Positions 5,490-8,176 of a DNA stretch of 8,176 nt are shown here, one piece after another; position 1 is the stretch's first letter; the number at the start of each line of letters is the position of its first letter. Origin of the DNA: an uncultured Verrucomicrobiales bacterium (lineage in GTDB: Bacteria; Verrucomicrobiota; Verrucomicrobiae; Limisphaerales; CANJSG01); NCBI GenBank assembly GCA_946480965.1, contig CAMLMI010000205.1:1-8176 (forward strand), given 5' to 3'. The notes beneath the pieces are model-generated. The model did not search any database and was not told the origin of the DNA. It saw only the letters and a program-made list of their open reading frames with translations. The position numbers and the translations under genes are program-made.

Positions 5490-8176
5490 TCACCGGGACG
5501 AAGCGCGGTCCTCCAGCAGCCGCTCCAGCCGCTCCAGACGGGCCTTCAGCTCCGCGTTCTCGGCGTCGCGCCGCGCCAGCTCCGTCTTGAGTTTCTCGTT
5601 CAGTCCCTGGATCGCGGCCAGGGCCACGCCGTCGGCGTCCACGGTGGCGATGGTCTTGTCGTCCCGGCCCAGGCCGAAGGCGGCGTGGAAGTCCTGCGCC
5701 ATCGGGCCGAGGTGTTCGGTGGCGGAGTCGCCCTTGAAGTTCCAGCGGCTGATCGGCAATGCGGCGACCTTCTCTAGCACCTCGCCGGGCGCGATCGCGG
5801 CGAAGTTCTCCTTCGCGTTCCGGTCGCTGGTCGGGTTGAAGGCCGTGGCCGTGACGGTGCCGACGACATGGAGCTTGCTGCTGGGCGTGGTCGTGCCGAT
5901 GCCGACACTGCCGCCGACGATGCGCATGACTTCGCTGGAGTTGCTGTGGAACTCCAACTGCCCGTCGGCTGAGCTGAACATGCCGGAGTCATTGTCCCCG
6001 CCGTTGTGGCCGAACGCATAGCCGTTGTCGTTCGCGCCGTTGGCCCCCGGTGCGCCGCCGCGCGCGCGGATGCCGCCGAAGACCTGAAGCTTTGCGCCCT
6101 GGCTGAAAGTCCCAATCCCGACCCGTTGGCTGCTGTCCCAGACGAGCGTCATTCTTTCTTCCCCGGCCGTCGTTCCCAAACCGCCACCGGCATAGCCGAA
6201 CAGAACCGGACCGTCCGGGGCCTGGCCAGCGAAGGTGTTGCCCGTGCCTTTCCAGCCCAGGCCATGATTGGCGTCGCTGCCGTTGCGGAGCCGGAGTTCG
6301 CCGTCGTTCAGGGCCACGTTGCCGACGACCGCGAGGGCCGCGCCGTTGGGGTTGTTGGTGTTGATGCCGACACCGCCTTGAGCCCGGACCAAAAACTGAT
6401 CCGCGCCCGTGGAGGAGAAGTTGACGAACGTTCCGGCCGAATCGTTCCAAACGAAGGCGCCGTCATGAAGCGCACGGGCCCCCGCGCCCAAAGCCATCGA
6501 CGTCTGTCCTTCGGCCAATGTCGAAAATCCCATCGCCGTGGCGCTGGCCCCGTTGGCCTGCACACCTCGGCCCAAAGCAATTGACACATACCCATTGGCG
6601 CTGCTGCCCAACCCTCCAGCAACGGCTGAACTTCCCGCCGTGTTGTCCTGGCCACCGACGACTGTGCCTGCCAGGCCGGTTACGCGATTCTCGAATCCGC
6701 CCGACACGGTCCCAAAGTCTTCCTCAATGACGTTTGTGGCGTTGTTCGCGCCACCGCCTGCGATGGTGGCGCCTCGCACGCCGTTTTTTGCATGGTTTTG
6801 GGGATGGCCTCCCAAAAGGTTGAAGATGGGGTCGGAAGGGTTGCCGACAGCGCTCAGGCGCAGCACCCGATGTCCTGCCACTTCAAAGTCCAGCTGCTGG
6901 GTGTTCCCTGATCCCAGGATCAACGACGTTCCAGGTCCCTCGAACCGGTCCGCCTTCACCGTGCCCGCCACCCGGAGCGCCGCGCCCGCCGGATCGTTTG
7001 TGCCGATGGCCACGCCGCCCGAGGCGCGGACGAGGAACTGGTTCGTGCCGGTCGAGGCGAAGGGCACATCCCGGCCATCCGCCCAAACAAACGCCCCGGC
7101 ATGGCGGGCCTCGGCGTTGCGGCCGAGCGCGACGGTGAAGCTGTTGGTCGCCCGGGAGAACGAACCCGCCGCGAGGGACGCATAGCCGCTGGCCAGGGTG
7201 GAATCGCCAAGGGCGGTCGAGGCATAGCCGCCCGCAACGGTGCCGAGCCCCATCGACGTCGCGCCGTAGCCGCTGGCGGTCGTGACGCTGCCCATCGCGG
7301 TGGATAGGTCGCCGCTGGCGGTGTTGGCGTTGCCCATGGCCACGGAAACACGGCCGCTGGCCACGTTGTTCAATCCTCCGGGAATGGTGGCGAACTCGGC
7401 GTTGGTGGCAGCCACGTTGCCACGACCGCCGCCGATGGCGCTCCAGTCCCCGGCTGCCGCGTTGCCTTTTCCACCTATGTCCAGGTCGCCGCCGCCTGCG
7501 ATAGTGGAGCCAAAGCCGGTCGCGATATTCTGAAAGCCGCCTACCACCACCGATCCTGCACCGCCCGCTGAATTTCGACGTCCTCCTCCAACGAATGCGT
7601 TGTCTCTGAAGTCGGCGATTTTGTTGTCGTAGCCGCCTCCGATGAAACTGTAGTTGGCACCAAGCCCGATGGAGTTCAACGCACCTCCTGATATTACCGC
7701 GTAGCCATCCCCTTTGGATATGTTGTAGCCGCCTCCGGCGATCACGGAGTGCTGGCCGCGTTCGATTAAATTGCCTTCTCCCCCCGAGATCGTCCCGAAC
7801 CTCGCGGAGTTCTCTGCCGCGTTCCCCTTTCCGCCGCCAATGCTCATGCCGAACGAGCCGGGGGAGACGCTGTTGGAGGCTCCTGCGATGATGTTCGGCG
7901 CGGTCGGTGTCGGTTCCAAACGGAGAACACGGGCTCCGTTTGCCCGCAATTCGAGCGGCTGATTGTCCGTCGTCCCGATGAAGTTCGTGGTCGAGGACGT
8001 GCCGGTGTTACCTGTGCGGCTCCAGGCATCGGCCGAGCCGGGCAATCCTTGCGGACCGGTCGCTCCGGGCAAGCCCTGGGGACCGGTGGCTCCCGTGTCG
8101 CCCTTCGGCCCTTGGGGGCCTGCCGGGCCGGTCGCTCCCTGCGGACCCACTGTGCCTTCCAGTGCCCGCAAGGCAT
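5490..8176 (-). CDS. Collagen-like, YadA-head surface fibre protein with C-terminal S74 chaperone (5' end off right edge)
   Basis: 894 complete codons are visible in the frame, including the TGA at 5490-5492. The true start is beyond the window: the first visible start-like codon is an internal TTG at 8171, used here as residue 1, and the frame is open to the edge. Order of parts: collagen Gly-X-Y run (6-47); head unit 1 (63-405); head unit 2 (416-619); two shorter fibre segments ending in GIGT-type motifs (to 700 and 773); S74 peptidase/intramolecular chaperone domain (about 780-855), with the Ser782/Lys787 pair in SDRNAK and the conserved GPMAQDF (822-828); and a coiled coil (about 855-889). 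S74 domains trimerise fibres and then cut themselves off just before the serine. No outer-membrane barrel anchor is present, unlike true YadA autotransporters. The missing N-terminus probably carries a signal peptide, judging from the paralogue at 1-542. Likely role: trimeric cell-surface fibre or adhesin; the ligand is unknown. A phage tail fibre is an alternative, but no phage gene is nearby. Confidence 0.9.
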   Translation of the reverse strand, partial: ALRALEGTVGPQGATGPAGPQGPKGDTGATGPQGLPGATGPQGLPGSADAWSRTGNTGTSSTTNFIGTTDNQPLELRANGARVLRLEPTPTAPNIIAGASNSVSPGSFGMSIGGGKGNAAENSARFGTISGGEGNLIERGQHSVIAGGGYNISKGDGYAVISGGALNSIGLGANYSFIGGGYDNKIADFRDNAFVGGGRRNSAGGAGSVVVGGFQNIATGFGSTIAGGGDLDIGGKGNAAAGDWSAIGGGRGNVAATNAEFATIPGGLNNVASGRVSVAMGNANTASGDLSTAMGSVTTASGYGATSMGLGTVAGGYASTALGDSTLASGYASLAAGSFSRATNSFTVALGRNAEARHAGAFVWADGRDVPFASTGTNQFLVRASGGVAIGTNDPAGAALRVAGTVKADRFEGPGTSLILGSGNTQQLDFEVAGHRVLRLSAVGNPSDPIFNLLGGHPQNHAKNGVRGATIAGGGANNATNVIEEDFGTVSGGFENRVTGLAGTVVGGQDNTAGSSAVAGGLGSSANGYVSIALGRGVQANGASATAMGFSTLAEGQTSMALGAGARALHDGAFVWNDSAGTFVNFSSTGADQFLVRAQGGVGINTNNPNGAALAVVGNVALNDGELRLRNGSDANHGLGWKGTGNTFAGQAPDGPVLFGYAGGGLGTTAGEERMTLVWDSSQRVGIGTFSQGAKLQVFGGIRARGGAPGANGANDNGYAFGHNGGDNDSGMFSSADGQLEFHSNSSEVMRIVGGSVGIGTTTPSSKLHVVGTVTATAFNPTSDRNAKENFAAIAPGEVLEKVAALPISRWNFKGDSATEHLGPMAQDFHAAFGLGRDDKTIATVDADGVALAAIQGLNEKLKTELARRDAENAELKARLERLERLLEDRASSR
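5826..5831 (-). other. Predicted S74 self-cleavage site
   Basis: The codons for Thr781 (5829-5831) and Ser782 (5826-5828) flank the expected cut. In characterised endosialidase-type chaperones the peptide bond just before the serine of an SDxxxK motif is cut, with the lysine five residues on assisting. Here both Ser782 and Lys787 are kept. Cleavage would release a 112-residue C-terminal piece containing the chaperone and coiled coil. Confidence 0.65.
6315..6926 (-). repeat. Duplicated head unit 2 (shorter copy)
   Basis: Residues 416-619. It opens with SLILGSGNTQQLDFEVAGHR and closes with GAFVWNDS, QFLVRA, GGVGINTNNP and LAVVGNV, matching the start and end of unit 1. It has fewer GGG-type repeats and only three 14-residue YadA-type repeats (Gly at 534, 548 and 562), so the copies differ mainly in repeat number. 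Confidence 0.8.
6957..7985 (-). repeat. Duplicated head unit 1 (longer copy)
   Basis: Residues 63-405. The unit opens with NFIGTTDNQPLELRANGARV and closes with GAFVWADG, QFLVRA, GGVAIGTNDP and LRVAGTV. Between these lie irregular head repeats rich in GGG (about 106-250) and six strict 14-residue YadA-type repeats (about 276-359, bases 7095-7346) with the conserved Gly at 280, 294, 308, 322, 336 and 350. The second, shorter copy is at 6315-6926. Confidence 0.8.
8031..8156 (-). repeat. Collagen-like Gly-X-Y coding run (14 triplets)
   Basis: Fourteen uninterrupted Gly-X-Y triplets (residues 6-47 of the visible protein), dominated by GPQ, GAT and GLP. Such runs form a triple helix, which fits a trimeric fibre whose C-terminal chaperone also trimerises. 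The run is short compared with many bacterial collagens, suggesting a stalk or connector and not the main shaft. Confidence 0.9.

Noticed and set aside
5212..5493. A 93-codon minus-strand frame starting at the fibre-gene stop and overlapping the sigma gene.
   Set aside because: Most of it overlaps the sigma coding region in another frame and no known domain is visible. The non-overlapping part is only about 30 codons.
6000..8000. The regular head-repeat region as a CRISPR array or DNA satellite.
   Set aside because: The 42-base periodicity follows 14-residue protein repeats, the DNA copies are diverged, and the open frame is continuous.
5490..8176. The right-hand gene as part of a prophage tail-fibre locus.
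   Set aside because: S74 domains are common in phage fibres, but no capsid, tail, integrase or lysis gene is seen. The neighbours are regulators and a paralogue with a clear export signal.

Overview
The window is GC-rich and every supported gene lies on the minus strand. It looks like a chromosomal piece from the Verrucomicrobiota/Planctomycetota side of the bacterial tree, most likely Verrucomicrobiota. Three things suggest this: secreted collagen-like proteins whose N-terminal domain starts with an FTYQGRL motif, an ECF sigma factor of the class that travels with Ser/Thr kinases, and a zinc-ribbon kinase with C-terminal WD40-like repeats. This assignment comes from family knowledge; no 16S rRNA or other marker is present.

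In transcription order (right to left) the layout is as follows. (1) 8176-5490 is a surface-fibre protein whose start lies beyond the right edge. It has a collagen Gly-X-Y run, two duplicated YadA-like head units, two smaller fibre segments, and a C-terminal S74 self-cleaving chaperone domain ending in a coiled coil. (2) 5404-4637 is an ECF-type sigma factor, 85 bases after that stop. (3) 4621-857 is a large transmembrane Ser/Thr kinase with about sixteen propeller-like repeats. It starts on TTG, 15 bases after the sigma stop and in the same frame. (4) 543-856 is a 314-base gap holding a REPIN-like element (two hairpins inside a 26-bp perfect inverted repeat), a weak hairpin near the kinase stop, and a plausible promoter and Shine-Dalgarno sequence for the next gene. 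(5) 542-1 is the N-terminus of a second collagen-like secreted protein, which runs off the left edge.

The sigma factor and kinase form an obvious regulatory pair. No anti-sigma gene is present, so control by phosphorylation is the natural hypothesis. The two flanking collagen-like genes share the junction where the N-terminal domain meets the collagen run, so they are probably paralogues. The simplest model is a membrane kinase whose propellers sense something outside the cytoplasm and signal to the sigma factor, which may control the neighbouring fibre genes. The gene order and domains are read from the sequence; the regulatory link is inference.

No tRNA, rRNA, CRISPR array, insertion sequence or plus-strand gene is supported. 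The long plus-strand open frames are antisense shadows of GC-rich coding sequence.
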